Assembly: GCA_021774445.1 (NCBI GenBank)
Contig: JAJFJA010000062.1
Location: 1 to 64,000 of the forward strand
Direction: 5' to 3'
DNA length: 64,000 bases
DNA from: Alphaproteobacteria bacterium
GTDB taxonomy: Bacteria > Pseudomonadota > Alphaproteobacteria > UBA6615
This document shows positions 18,053-25,697 of the stretch, piece by piece. The notes beneath the pieces are model-generated. The model was not told where the DNA came from. It made no database searches and saw nothing but the letters and a program-made list of their open reading frames with translations. Every line of letters starts with the position of its first letter. Position 1 is the stretch's first letter. Both the position numbers and the translations under genes were made by a program.

Positions 18053-19116
18053 AGGCCCAACTCACTCATGTCGATGGGCCGCCGCTCGGCGATTGACCGC
18101 TCGGCCGCTACCCCCATGGCTACCGACATCAAGCCATCGGCAACGCTGACCTCGGCCTGCCCACCATTGCGGAACGCTTTTTGGAACGCCAAATGCTCGA
18201 AATAAGTCGAACCGTGATGATGACCCGCCGCCAGGACTTGTTCGTCGACCGGGATATGTTCGCGCGTGATGCGCGTGGGGTTACGCCGGCCGATGATCAC
18301 ATCGGAGTCCGGGACCGTGCAGGCGATGCGGCCCAAATCGCCAGTGGCCACAATTTCCTCTTGGTTAGGCGCCGCCTCCGCGAACATGCACAGGTCCAAC
18401 ATGGCCCGGCAGCCTTTTTCAAACTCGACCGTGATGAACGCATTGTCGATCATGTCCGGCGTTTTGCCGTCATAGCGCTCGTCCAAATGATTTACGTCCT
18501 GCGCGCCGGACGCGAAGATGCGAGTCGGGCGATCTCGCACGATCAGCCGCATCAGGTCGAAGAAATGGCAACATTTTTCGACCATGGTGCCGCCGGTATT
18601 ACGCGCGAAGCGATTCCAATCCCCCACCTTTTCCAAAAAAGGAAACCGATGCTCGCGGATTGCCAACATGCGGAGCGTGCCGGCGGTACCGCCGTGTACT
18701 TCCGCGATAAGTCGGGCGACCGGCGGAATAAAGCGATACTCCATCGCCACCCAAACGAGGCCCGGTCTATCCTGCACCGCCTGCGCGATCTGCTGGCAAT
18801 CCTCCAGCGTCGTGCACAGCGGCTTCTCCACCAATATGGCTTTGTCGGTCGCCAGCAAATCTCCCATCACGTCGATATGCGTATGGTTCGGCGTGGCCAC
18901 CACGACCGCGTCGACCACCGTTTTTTCGAGCATGCTGCGGTAATCGTCGAACAGTTCTAGGGGCCCGTCGACAAGAGATCTGGCGGCATCGAGCGATGGT
19001 CCATGCGGGTCGGCGACCGCGACCACCGCGGCTTCCGGCAATAGCCCGATATTCTGAATATGTTCTTGGCCCATCGTGCCGCCGCCGATGATCCCATAGC
19101 GGAGCGTCTCATCCAC
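18049..19116 (-). CDS. Gfo/Idh/MocA family oxidoreductase
   Basis: A 355-residue NAD(P)-dependent dehydrogenase with an N-terminal Rossmann fold (YGIIGGGTMGQEH), VVVATPNHTHIDV, and the catalytic-site EKPLCTT motif whose Lys is the usual catalytic residue. The C-terminal alpha/beta domain includes GGTMVEKCCHFFDLMRL with the conserved His. I chose the GTG at 19116, which has AAGGGC just upstream and overlaps the aldolase gene by eight bases; the frame is open further up to 19167. It probably oxidises a sugar, sugar acid or polyol in the pathway of this operon. Confidence 0.86.
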   Translation of the reverse strand: MDETLRYGIIGGGTMGQEHIQNIGLLPEAAVVAVADPHGPSLDAARSLVDGPLELFDDYRSMLEKTVVDAVVVATPNHTHIDVMGDLLATDKAILVEKPLCTTLEDCQQIAQAVQDRPGLVWVAMEYRFIPPVARLIAEVHGGTAGTLRMLAIREHRFPFLEKVGDWNRFARNTGGTMVEKCCHFFDLMRLIVRDRPTRIFASGAQDVNHLDERYDGKTPDMIDNAFITVEFEKGCRAMLDLCMFAEAAPNQEEIVATGDLGRIACTVPDSDVIIGRRNPTRITREHIPVDEQVLAAGHHHGSTYFEHLAFQKAFRNGGQAEVSVADGLMSVAMGVAAERSIAERRPIDMSELGL

Positions 19117-20167
19117 GATACTGCCCTTCAAAATCCGCATAACCGGCGCGGAACCCGATCCCGGCATTTGCTAAGCCGGGGCCGTCTTCAAAACACTCAT
19201 GCTCATGCCACGGTAAGGCCCGCAAATCGGTCAGACTATTAAGCGTTTCCATATAGGGGACGCCGTCCTGCGCCAGCATTTCGGTCATGCCGTCGAGATC
19301 TGGAAACCGCTGAAAAGCCTCCCACCAAATCGCTCGACCGGCAAGATAACCGGACGCGCCGGCACGATAGGCATATTGCAGCACGCGCTGAAAATCGGTC
19401 TTGCCTGCACCGGCGGAAAGCATCACCCAAGGCCGTCCGGCAGCCTTGCCTAAAGCATCGAAATGCGCCTGTACGGTGCCATCGTCTTGTTTTGGGTCTG
19501 GAATATCCGCTGCGGGAAGCGGGCTTTCCAGCTTGAACAAGTCGATACCAAAGCGCGGATCCGCGAACGTGTGGACGCTTTCGATGACCAGTTCCGGGCG
19601 TTTTTCCGGGTGTTCTACATAGTCTGTCGTCTGACTGGTATCTTCGGCCAATGGATAGACCAGCAACTCGAACACAAAGGGAATGTCATGGGTTCGGCAG
19701 GCATCCCCGATCGTTGCCACAAACGCCTGTTGCTGCGCGCAGACCGCCGCCGCCGCGTCGGGCCGATACCAGGCCAAGACCTTCACGGCGTCCCCGCCGG
19801 CGCGCTTGATCTTGCCCACCGACCAGTCCTCAATCGCACTGCTCAGGCGCCCACCCGGAGTCTCCACGAAAACGGAGTCTTCCAGCGTCAAAATCAGGCC
19901 GCTTCCCGGGCTCACATCGGCGATACAGGCAGGGTAGGCGAAATGCGGGTCCAGCAGCACCGCCGACGCCGATCCGCTCAGCGATTTCGCCAGCGCTGCC
20001 TTAACCGAGCAGACATCTTCGTAGGGCGCCTCGGCGACCTGCCGGCGCTCGGCCACCAGGGATTTGATTGGTGGCCGCTGGTCGACGGCCAACATTTTGT
20101 AGCGTCCCGCCGCATCGGCGAGGCGCCGCATCCCCCAGAGTTTCCCGGCGGAAATATCGGTCTTCAT
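19109..20167 (-). CDS. LacD/YihT-type class I aldolase
   Basis: A 352-residue protein related to tagatose-1,6-bisphosphate aldolase (LacD) and to sulfofructose-phosphate aldolase (YihT). Family landmarks are YKMLAVDQRPPIKSLV near the N-terminus, LLDPHFAYPA, AVKVLAWYRPDA, FVFELLVYPL and DLFKLESPLP; Lys212 in the last is the likely Schiff-base lysine. It should cleave a ketose phosphate or related keto-sugar into two triose-size products. The start overlaps the dehydrogenase stop by four bases. Which ketose is used cannot be decided from the sequence. Confidence 0.82.
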   Translation of the reverse strand: MKTDISAGKLWGMRRLADAAGRYKMLAVDQRPPIKSLVAERRQVAEAPYEDVCSVKAALAKSLSGSASAVLLDPHFAYPACIADVSPGSGLILTLEDSVFVETPGGRLSSAIEDWSVGKIKRAGGDAVKVLAWYRPDAAAAVCAQQQAFVATIGDACRTHDIPFVFELLVYPLAEDTSQTTDYVEHPEKRPELVIESVHTFADPRFGIDLFKLESPLPAADIPDPKQDDGTVQAHFDALGKAAGRPWVMLSAGAGKTDFQRVLQYAYRAGASGYLAGRAIWWEAFQRFPDLDGMTEMLAQDGVPYMETLNSLTDLRALPWHEHECFEDGPGLANAGIGFRAGYADFEGQYRG

Positions 20168-21096
20168 CGCGGCCCGGCCTCGGCCGTCAAGGCGCGCCGC
20201 ACATTGTCAGCCGTAACCTGGCTCACCAGAACGTTGGATTCACCGGTCACGCCGGCAATATGGGGCGTCAGGATCAGTCGTGGCGCATCCCTCAGATGAG
20301 CCGCGCTTTCGGCACTGACCGGCTCGGTCTCGAACACGTCCAGCGCCGCGCCGGCAAGCCCACCGTCGGTCAAGGCCGTCGCCAGCGCCCTTTCATCGAC
20401 GATGCCCCCCCTGGCGGTATTGATCAGAATGGCCGTGTCTTTCATTCCCTGCATCGCCGCCGCATCGATCATGTGGCGCGTCGAGTCGTTCAGGGGAACA
20501 TGTAGGCTCAACACGTCGGCCTGTGCCAACAGCGCCGGCAAATCCAAGTTGACCACGCCCTGCCAAGCGGCATTACCCGGCTCGACATAGGGGTCATAGG
20601 CCGCCACGGCCATGCCCAGCGCCTTCGCCCGGATTGCCACCGCTTGCGCGATCGCGCCGAATCCCAGCAAGCCCATCATCCGGCCGTTGGCGTCGCCGCC
20701 GATACAGTCGTTGCGTGGCCAATCGCCGGACAAGACCCTGGCTGTCGCCCCGTATGCCTGCCAGCGCAGCAGCCGCAGGGTCATACCGACGACATATTCG
20801 GCAACCGCGATCGCATTGGCGCCCGTCGCCGGACAGACCGCGATACCGCGTGCCGCGCAGGTGGCCAGGTCGATATTGTCGAGACCCACGCCCAGCCGCC
20901 CCACCACCCGCAGCTTGGGGGCATGGGACAACAGATCCGCCGTCACCTGGGTTCGATTGCGCACGATCAGCGCTTTGGCCCCTGACAGGGCGTCTTGTAA
21001 GGCCGCGGGCCGGTCGACCAGGGATGCCTCATGCAAAACCGTAAAATCGGCCCGCAATCCGCCGACGGCCGATTCATCCATGAATTCCGATATCAC
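20164..21096 (-). CDS. D-2-hydroxyacid dehydrogenase (SerA-like)
   Basis: A 310-residue NAD-dependent D-2-hydroxyacid dehydrogenase. It has VVGRLGVGLDNIDLA with the catalytic Arg, the nucleotide-binding MGLLGFGAIAQAVA, the LNTARGGIVDE stretch, ALDVFETEPV with the Glu, and TPHIAGVT with the catalytic His. It is the first gene of the minus-strand operon facing lacI. The start is a GTG; a GGGAGG lies about 50 bases further upstream in front of an in-frame CTG, so a longer N-terminus is possible. It could reduce a 2-keto acid product of the aldolase. Confidence 0.85.
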   Translation of the reverse strand: MISEFMDESAVGGLRADFTVLHEASLVDRPAALQDALSGAKALIVRNRTQVTADLLSHAPKLRVVGRLGVGLDNIDLATCAARGIAVCPATGANAIAVAEYVVGMTLRLLRWQAYGATARVLSGDWPRNDCIGGDANGRMMGLLGFGAIAQAVAIRAKALGMAVAAYDPYVEPGNAAWQGVVNLDLPALLAQADVLSLHVPLNDSTRHMIDAAAMQGMKDTAILINTARGGIVDERALATALTDGGLAGAALDVFETEPVSAESAAHLRDAPRLILTPHIAGVTGESNVLVSQVTADNVRRALTAEAGPR

Positions 21097-21211
21097 GATG
21101 TCCGGCCTTGCGGTCCCGTCGGTCCCACTACCAAGGGTCAGGGCAACCTCCCGAATCTTCGGACCTCCTGCCTGGTTCGACTAGTCACGCGGAAGCCTCG
21201 AGTACCATTGT

Positions 21212-21223
21212 GTAAACGGTTAC
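21212..21223. promoter_or_regulatory. Candidate LacI-family operator O1
   Basis: GTAAACGGTTAC has the CG-centred near-palindrome typical of LacI/GalR operators. It lies in the divergent gap between the catabolic operon and the regulator gene, 115 bases before the dehydrogenase start. An 11-of-12 match in reverse orientation occurs at 21355-21366. Confidence 0.75.
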
Positions 21224-21347
21224 TTATTATGTCAAGATTAACCACGCCAGCGCAACGATCACGCTCAATGGTAGAAAATATGCCCGGAATTGCCAAGCTT
21301 ACATTGTCATTCTGGTGCATGTATCCTTTAATGCGGGCGGAGATCCC

Positions 21348-22388
21348 ATGCCGAGAAACCGTTTACATAGCCCAGGTCGGAAGGTTGGAGTCCGCGAAGT
21401 TGCCCGGCTCGCCGGCGTGTCGACGGCGTCGGTCTCGCGCGTCCTCAACAGCCCGGAGGCCGTTGGCATCGAGACCCGAATGCATGTCGAGGCCGCGGTT
21501 CGTCAGCTTGGATACATACCCAACAGCGCGGCTCGAGCGTTGTCGCGCCAGCGCACCAACAATATTGGCGCCATCGTCCCGACCATCGACAATGCCATCT
21601 TCGCCAGCAGTATTCAGGCCCTGCAGAAACGGGTTGGGGAACGTGGTTACAGCCTCCTTCTCGCCGTTTCCGGCTATGACCCCCAGACGGAGTACGACCA
21701 GGCGCGCAGCCTGATCACGAGCGGCGTGGAGGCTATTTCATTGCTTGGCGAGTATCACTTGCCCGAGACCTACGCCTTGCTGCAGCGGGCCAGCATCCCG
21801 TTCGTCAACACCTACACCTATCGTGCGGATGCGCCGTATCCGTGCGTCGGGTTCGACAACCGGGTCGCCGCGTCGCGCGCGACGCGTTATCTGATCGATC
21901 TTGGTCACCGCCGCATCGGCATGATTGCCGGTATCGAGCAGGACAACGACCGCGCCGCGGCTCGTCTGGCCGGTGTTCGCGAAGCCATTACCGAAGCCGG
22001 ATTGCCGATCGTCGAGGCGTGGATTGTGCAGCAACCCTACGCCATTGGCGACGGCGCGGCCGGATTGCGCCGCATCATGAGTGGCACAGATCGCCCGACG
22101 GCGGTGCTCTGCGGCAACGATCTCCTCGCGTCGGGGGCATTGTTGGAAGCGCCGAGCTTAGGCCTGCGGGTACCCCAAGATTTGTCAATTGTCGGTTTCG
22201 ACGACCTCGAACTCGCCGCCCAGTTGCGTCCGAGCCTGACGACGATCCGGGTCCCGACCGCTGAAATGTCCAGGCTCGCCGCCGACTATCTGTTCGGCAC
22301 GCTGGAAGGCCAGGCGATGCCGCGCAATACTGAGGTCAGTGTCGAACTGATCACTCGTGAATCGACCGCGCAGCCGCCGCCGGAATAG
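21348..22388 (+). CDS. LacI family transcriptional regulator
   Basis: A LacI/GalR regulator of about 346 residues. The helix-turn-helix with the hinge helix reads VGVREVARLAGVSTASVSRV then LNSPEAVG, followed by the periplasmic-binding-like effector domain (NNIGAIVPTIDNAIFASSIQ, TRYLIDLGHRRIGMI, DLSIVGFDDLELA). ATG 21348 has GGCGGAG upstream; a GTG at 21315 would add eleven residues. The gene is divergent from the sugar operon and probably represses it, as well as itself, through the two matching operator-like sites, one of which lies within its own first codons. Confidence 0.93.
   Translation: MPRNRLHSPGRKVGVREVARLAGVSTASVSRVLNSPEAVGIETRMHVEAAVRQLGYIPNSAARALSRQRTNNIGAIVPTIDNAIFASSIQALQKRVGERGYSLLLAVSGYDPQTEYDQARSLITSGVEAISLLGEYHLPETYALLQRASIPFVNTYTYRADAPYPCVGFDNRVAASRATRYLIDLGHRRIGMIAGIEQDNDRAAARLAGVREAITEAGLPIVEAWIVQQPYAIGDGAAGLRRIMSGTDRPTAVLCGNDLLASGALLEAPSLGLRVPQDLSIVGFDDLELAAQLRPSLTTIRVPTAEMSRLAADYLFGTLEGQAMPRNTEVSVELITRESTAQPPPE
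21355..21366. promoter_or_regulatory. Candidate LacI-family operator O2, inside the regulator gene
   Basis: GAAACCGTTTAC is the reverse complement of O1 with one mismatch and lies over codons 3-7 of the LacI-type gene. Centre-to-centre distance to O1 is 143 bases. This pair would suit repression by DNA looping and autoregulation. Confidence 0.65.
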
Positions 22389-22426
22389 GGCAGGGCTGTT
22401 ATTACCGTTCCAGCAAGGACCTACCC

Positions 22427-23068
22427 ATGAACCAAGCGGACACCGACTCCATGCCCGCCCATCGGATAACCACGGTTGCGGCGTTGGAGGAACTCTATGG
22501 CCCCGCTCTACCGAGATCCCTGCTCAAGGAGATCGATTACATCTCCGAGCACTACCGGGCCTTCATCGAAAAGGCACCCTTTGCGGTCATCGCCACGATC
22601 GGTCCTGAAGGTCTCGATTGCTCGCCCCGCGGCGATCCCCAGGGTTTTGTCCGTGTGCGGGACCCGAAGACCGTCCTGGTCCCTGATCGTCGCGGTAACA
22701 ACCGGCTGGATTCATTGCGCAATCTCGTGCGCGACCCCCGGATATCCTTACTTTTCCTCATCCCGGGGATCAACGAGACCCTGCGGATAAACGGCCGCGC
22801 ACAAATCGTTAGCGATCCAGCCCTCTGCCAGTCCTTCTCGATGCAGGGGAAGGCGCCGAAGACAGTGATCGTCGTGACCACCGATCAAGTCTACTATCAG
22901 TGCCCGAAGGCCCTTGTGCGCTCGCGGTTATGGAGTCCTGACAGCCAAATCCCGCAATCCGAACTGCCGAGCAAAGGCGAAATGATCGCCGCCCTTTCGC
23001 CGCAACCCTACGACGCCGCCGAGCATGATCGAAACTACCCGGCGCACATGAAAAAAACGATCTACTAA
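22427..23068 (+). CDS. Pyridoxamine 5'-phosphate oxidase-like flavin protein
   Basis: A 213-residue protein of the split-barrel FMN-binding family related to pyridoxamine phosphate oxidase. It contains FAVIATIGPEGLDCSPRGDPQGFV, the LVPDRRGNNRLDSLRNL stretch that contacts FMN, and the C-terminal CPKALVRSRLW motif characteristic of a large uncharacterised subgroup of this superfamily. It is more likely a general flavin reductase or oxidase than PdxH itself, because the PdxH C-terminal PLP-binding signature is absent. It stands alone, 38 bases after lacI and convergent with the tetR-like gene. Confidence 0.82.
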   Translation: MNQADTDSMPAHRITTVAALEELYGPALPRSLLKEIDYISEHYRAFIEKAPFAVIATIGPEGLDCSPRGDPQGFVRVRDPKTVLVPDRRGNNRLDSLRNLVRDPRISLLFLIPGINETLRINGRAQIVSDPALCQSFSMQGKAPKTVIVVTTDQVYYQCPKALVRSRLWSPDSQIPQSELPSKGEMIAALSPQPYDAAEHDRNYPAHMKKTIY

Positions 23069-23083
23069 CAGGCTGTGCCGCGC

Positions 23084-23674
23084 CTATTCAATTCGGCAAA
23101 GCACCGTATCGACATAAGTGGCAAGCTCGCTTCTACTCAGATATTTCGACATGACGTCGAGCCCGTAGGTGCAGCCCACCAGGAACAAAGCGTTCTCCTC
23201 CGATGCGGAACTCTCGGCTATTTCCTGCTTCCTTACCGCGCGGCGAAGCACGGTTGTAAAGGCCGTTTTCATTCTTTCCAGAATACCGCACATTATTTGC
23301 GACGCCTCAGGCTCTCTCCCAATACTCTCCACCGCATTGTGCATGGAAAGGCAGCATACCGGCTCGCGGCCGGAGTCCAGGCCCGACTTGACGCCATCAA
23401 TATAATCCGTAAAGAAGCGTTTCAAGCATGCAATCCCGCCGTCGCTTTGTTCTAGGGCCAGCATACGGCTTTCCATGACGGTACGTTGGTATCGCTCGAA
23501 AGCCTCCAGGTATAAATTTTCCTTGCTCTCGAACTCATGATACAGGCTGAAGCGGTTCAACCTGGTTTCCGTGACCAGATCGTTCACCGAGGTCGCGCCA
23601 TAACCCTTCCGCCAGAAGACATGCATGGCCCGCTCTAGGCTTTCATCCCGATCGTAGTTCTTTGACCGCGGCAT
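23084..23674 (-). CDS. TetR family regulator
   Basis: A 196-residue TetR-type repressor. The N-terminal helix-turn-helix is RAMHVFWRKGYGATSVNDLV and the recognition helix region LNRFSLYHEFESKENLYLEA. The C-terminal domain matches the TetR_C_6/AcuR-like fold, with CCLSMHNAVESIG in a typical ligand-pocket position. The gene follows the SRPBCC gene by nine bases on the same strand, so the two form an operon. The regulator may respond to the small hydrophobic ligand bound or altered by its neighbour. Confidence 0.9.
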   Translation of the reverse strand: MPRSKNYDRDESLERAMHVFWRKGYGATSVNDLVTETRLNRFSLYHEFESKENLYLEAFERYQRTVMESRMLALEQSDGGIACLKRFFTDYIDGVKSGLDSGREPVCCLSMHNAVESIGREPEASQIMCGILERMKTAFTTVLRRAVRKQEIAESSASEENALFLVGCTYGLDVMSKYLSRSELATYVDTVLCRIE

Positions 23675-23683
23675 GACCTGAAT

Positions 23684-24091
23684 CTAGCTGCTCTCGATCA
23701 GTGTCTTGAGACTCTTGAGGTCGGCATCGAACCCCGGTGAGAACATCTCCGCGAGCGCGTCTGGCGCGACGTTCGTCGTCCAGGATACGGTGGTGCCGTC
23801 CCGGTCGGGGCACACGTCGATCAAGGCATTGTGGAATTCGACCGGGAAGGGGGCCTCGGCCACGCTGTATTCCAAGCGCATCAGCCGGTCGTCCGACGCC
23901 AGCAGACGCTCCTTCAGGACCGCCCCTGGTGCTGGCGAAGCGTCGCCCAATGTGCAAATCCGAAACTCACCCTCGAGCCGCGATTCGCTAAGCATATTGG
24001 ACCAGGCTTGATTGTCGCCGAACTTCCGCACGACGGCCCACACATCCGGCGCCGGCCGATCGATAAACACTTCATTCTTGATTTTCGCCAT
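23684..24091 (-). CDS. SRPBCC family protein (polyketide cyclase/START-like)
   Basis: A 135-residue protein with the pattern of the SRPBCC helix-grip fold: KNEVFIDRPAPDVWAVVRKFGDN at the start, CTLGDASPAPGAVLKERLLASDD in the middle, and FSPGFDADLKSLKTLIES as the long C-terminal helix. The fold makes a hydrophobic cavity for small molecules; no specific activity can be assigned. ATG 24091 follows GGAGACG; an in-frame TTG one codon earlier is also possible. It is the first gene of an SRPBCC-tetR operon. Confidence 0.85.
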   Translation of the reverse strand: MAKIKNEVFIDRPAPDVWAVVRKFGDNQAWSNMLSESRLEGEFRICTLGDASPAPGAVLKERLLASDDRLMRLEYSVAEAPFPVEFHNALIDVCPDRDGTTVSWTTNVAPDALAEMFSPGFDADLKSLKTLIESS

Positions 24092-24132
24092 CAACGTCTC
24101 CTCTGGTTCCGCAGACCGCTATGAAACTAAAC

Positions 24133-24140
24133 GAACGTTC
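24133..24140. promoter_or_regulatory. Candidate TetR operator core
   Basis: GAACGTTC is a perfect eight-base palindrome inside ACTGAACGTTCGTTT (minus strand), about 40 bases before the SRPBCC start, where a promoter is expected. This is the usual form of a TetR-family site. Assignment to the neighbouring regulator is inference. Confidence 0.4.
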
Positions 24141-24185
24141 AGTAACAATCAAGAAAAAACCGGTAGCCCCAGCGCCACGTGCGGC

Positions 24186-24586
24186 TCAGGCCCGACTTTG
24201 GTCTTCCTCCAACTCGGAGACAGGCTCTTCTCGCAGCGTTCTGCCGCCCATCCAGGCGATAACAATGCCGACGATAAATCCGAATAGATGAGATTCGAAG
24301 GAAACAAAGGGCCGCGTCGGCAACACGCCCCAAATCATGCCGCCATAGAGCAACACCACAAGCGCCGTCACGGCCAGCGAACTCAAGCTGCGCGCGCGAA
24401 AGCCCACGTCAGCAGCCCGCCATCCAAGATCCCGGCAATTGTCACATGCCAGAACCGCGATCCATTACTCGCCAGCAGCAAGCCGCCAAGCACCGGCATG
24501 GGTAGCGTGTTGGAGAAGGCGTGAACCAGGCCGAAATGCAGGAACGGCGCCAACGGCACGCCGACAAGGCCGCCAATTGTCCTCGG
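24186..24586 (-). pseudogene. Decayed rhomboid protease gene (second copy)
   Basis: This stretch is a broken copy of the intact rhomboid gene at 31722-32306. By eye I count nine differences in about 335 aligned bases. An 82-base net deletion at about 24391-24396 removes the segment that encodes the catalytic GASG serine and shifts the frame. As a result the N-terminal half (RTIGGLVGVPLAPFLHFGLV onward) and the C-terminal half (SLSSLAVTALVVLLYGGMIW onward) are in different frames. The 5' part, including the first membrane segment, is missing beyond 24586, and a dispersed repeat begins 24 bases further on. The C-terminal tail after IAWMGGR differs from the intact copy. Confidence 0.9.
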
Positions 24587-24609
24587 CTGCGACATCCCAA
24601 CCACCCACA

Positions 24610-24640
24610 GTCATTGCGAACGCCAGCCAGGCAATCCATG
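24610..24640 (-). repeat. Dispersed short repeat, copy 1
   Basis: GTCATTGCG ... GCAATCCATG on the plus strand, with ATTGC/GCAAT as inverted ends. It is the reverse orientation of the copies at 28634 and 31664. It lies at the broken 5' edge of the rhomboid pseudogene. This is the common intergenic palindromic element type seen in many proteobacterial genomes. Confidence 0.7.
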
Positions 24641-24684
24641 TCTCGGATTTGGTCGCGGGTTGGCCGTGACGAACGTTGCGACAC

Positions 24685-24963
24685 TCACGGGTTTGGCAGT
24701 TCATCCGGGGTGAGGGCCCTGATCGACAAGGCATGGAGGCCGGCGGCGAACTCATCGGCCAACAGGGCGTAGACCTGGCGTTGGCGGGCAACGCGGGATT
24801 GGCCGGCAAAGGCGGCGGCGACGATGTCGACGCGAAAATGGGTCTCGCCAGCCGGTCGGGCGCCGGCATGGCCGGCGTGCATGTGGGACTCGTCGATGAC
24901 GGTTATGCTTAGTGGCGCGAAGGCATCCGTCAGTTTCGCTTCGATGGTCGCGGCGATGGTCAT
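24685..24963 (-). CDS. bolA: BolA family protein
   Basis: A 92-residue BolA-like protein: AATIEAKLTDAFAPLSITVI, then DESHMHAGHAGARPAGETHF, with His residues available for [2Fe-2S] sharing with a monothiol glutaredoxin, and RHQ-type RQRQVYALLADEFAAGLHAL at the end. The frame is open further upstream, but ATG 24963 gives the standard BolA length. The gene is divergent from the J-domain gene and followed by cobS and cobT on the other strand, an arrangement known in alphaproteobacteria. Confidence 0.92.
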   Translation of the reverse strand: MTIAATIEAKLTDAFAPLSITVIDESHMHAGHAGARPAGETHFRVDIVAAAFAGQSRVARQRQVYALLADEFAAGLHALSIRALTPDELPNP

Positions 24964-25094
24964 GGGTAATCCGCTGAGGCCTCGTCTGGCGGGGTCATAA
25001 CATGGCCGGGCCGAGGCGGCCAGAACCGCCGAAAAGGCGGCGGCCGCTGGCGCAAGAGCTTGCCTGATAAGGGTGTTATGGCCATATTTAGTCG

Positions 25095-25673
25095 GTGACG
25101 GAGCAGGAAACATCGGATGATATCGGCGTGGGCGCCATGGCGCCCGTCGAGGGCGCCAGCGGGGTACGGCTGTGCGACCGCGACGGGTGCCATCTGCGCG
25201 GCGCCTACCGGGCGCCAAAGGCCCGCGACGCCCTGACCTCGTACTACTGGTTCTGTCTGGAGCATGTGCGGGAATACAACAGCGCCTGGAATTATTATGC
25301 CGGCATGTCCGACGATGAGGTCGAGCAAGAGCGGCGGGCGGATACCATCTGGCACCGCCCGAGTTGGCCGCTGGGCAAGCAGCAGCCGGGGGTTATCGAG
25401 GACCCGTTATGGTTAATGGGCAAACCGGTCAACGGGTCGCCCGGCGAGCCCCCCGCGCCGCCGCCGTCACCGGCCGAGCGCCAGGCGCTGGCGGTCTTGG
25501 GTCTGGCGGCGCCGGCCAACCGGTCGGAAATCAAACAGCGCTATAAGGCGCTGGCTAAGAAGCACCATCCGGACGCCAATGGCGGCGACCGGAAGGCCGA
25601 GGAAAAACTCAAGGCGATCAACCAGGCCTACGACCAGCTTATGACAAGCTTCGCCGGCCAATCGCACCGCTAG
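25095..25673 (+). CDS. J-domain (DnaJ-like) protein
   Basis: A 192-residue protein. The N-terminal half has a CDRDGC motif and the aromatic stretch YYWFCLEHVREYNSAWNYYAG, a conserved module of unknown role. A Pro-rich linker (GEPPAPPPSP) leads to a C-terminal J domain (about 128-188) with KALAKKHHPDANGG, so the HPD tripeptide needed to stimulate Hsp70 is intact. Start is a GTG. This type of J-protein is usually found between bolA and cobS in alphaproteobacteria, where a link to cobaltochelatase assembly has been suggested only by position. Confidence 0.88.
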   Translation: MTEQETSDDIGVGAMAPVEGASGVRLCDRDGCHLRGAYRAPKARDALTSYYWFCLEHVREYNSAWNYYAGMSDDEVEQERRADTIWHRPSWPLGKQQPGVIEDPLWLMGKPVNGSPGEPPAPPPSPAERQALAVLGLAAPANRSEIKQRYKALAKKHHPDANGGDRKAEEKLKAINQAYDQLMTSFAGQSHR

Positions 25674-25697
25674 CAACACACGAATACTGGATTTTCT

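Noticed and set aside
15469-21096. Sulfoquinovose degradation operon
   Set aside because: The aldolase is YihT-like, but no sulfoquinovosidase, sulfo-sugar kinase or sulfolactaldehyde enzyme can be identified, so a generic sugar pathway is the safer call.
24383-24604. Short standalone rhomboid-like gene
   Set aside because: It is one half of the frameshifted rhomboid copy and lacks the catalytic serine and histidine.
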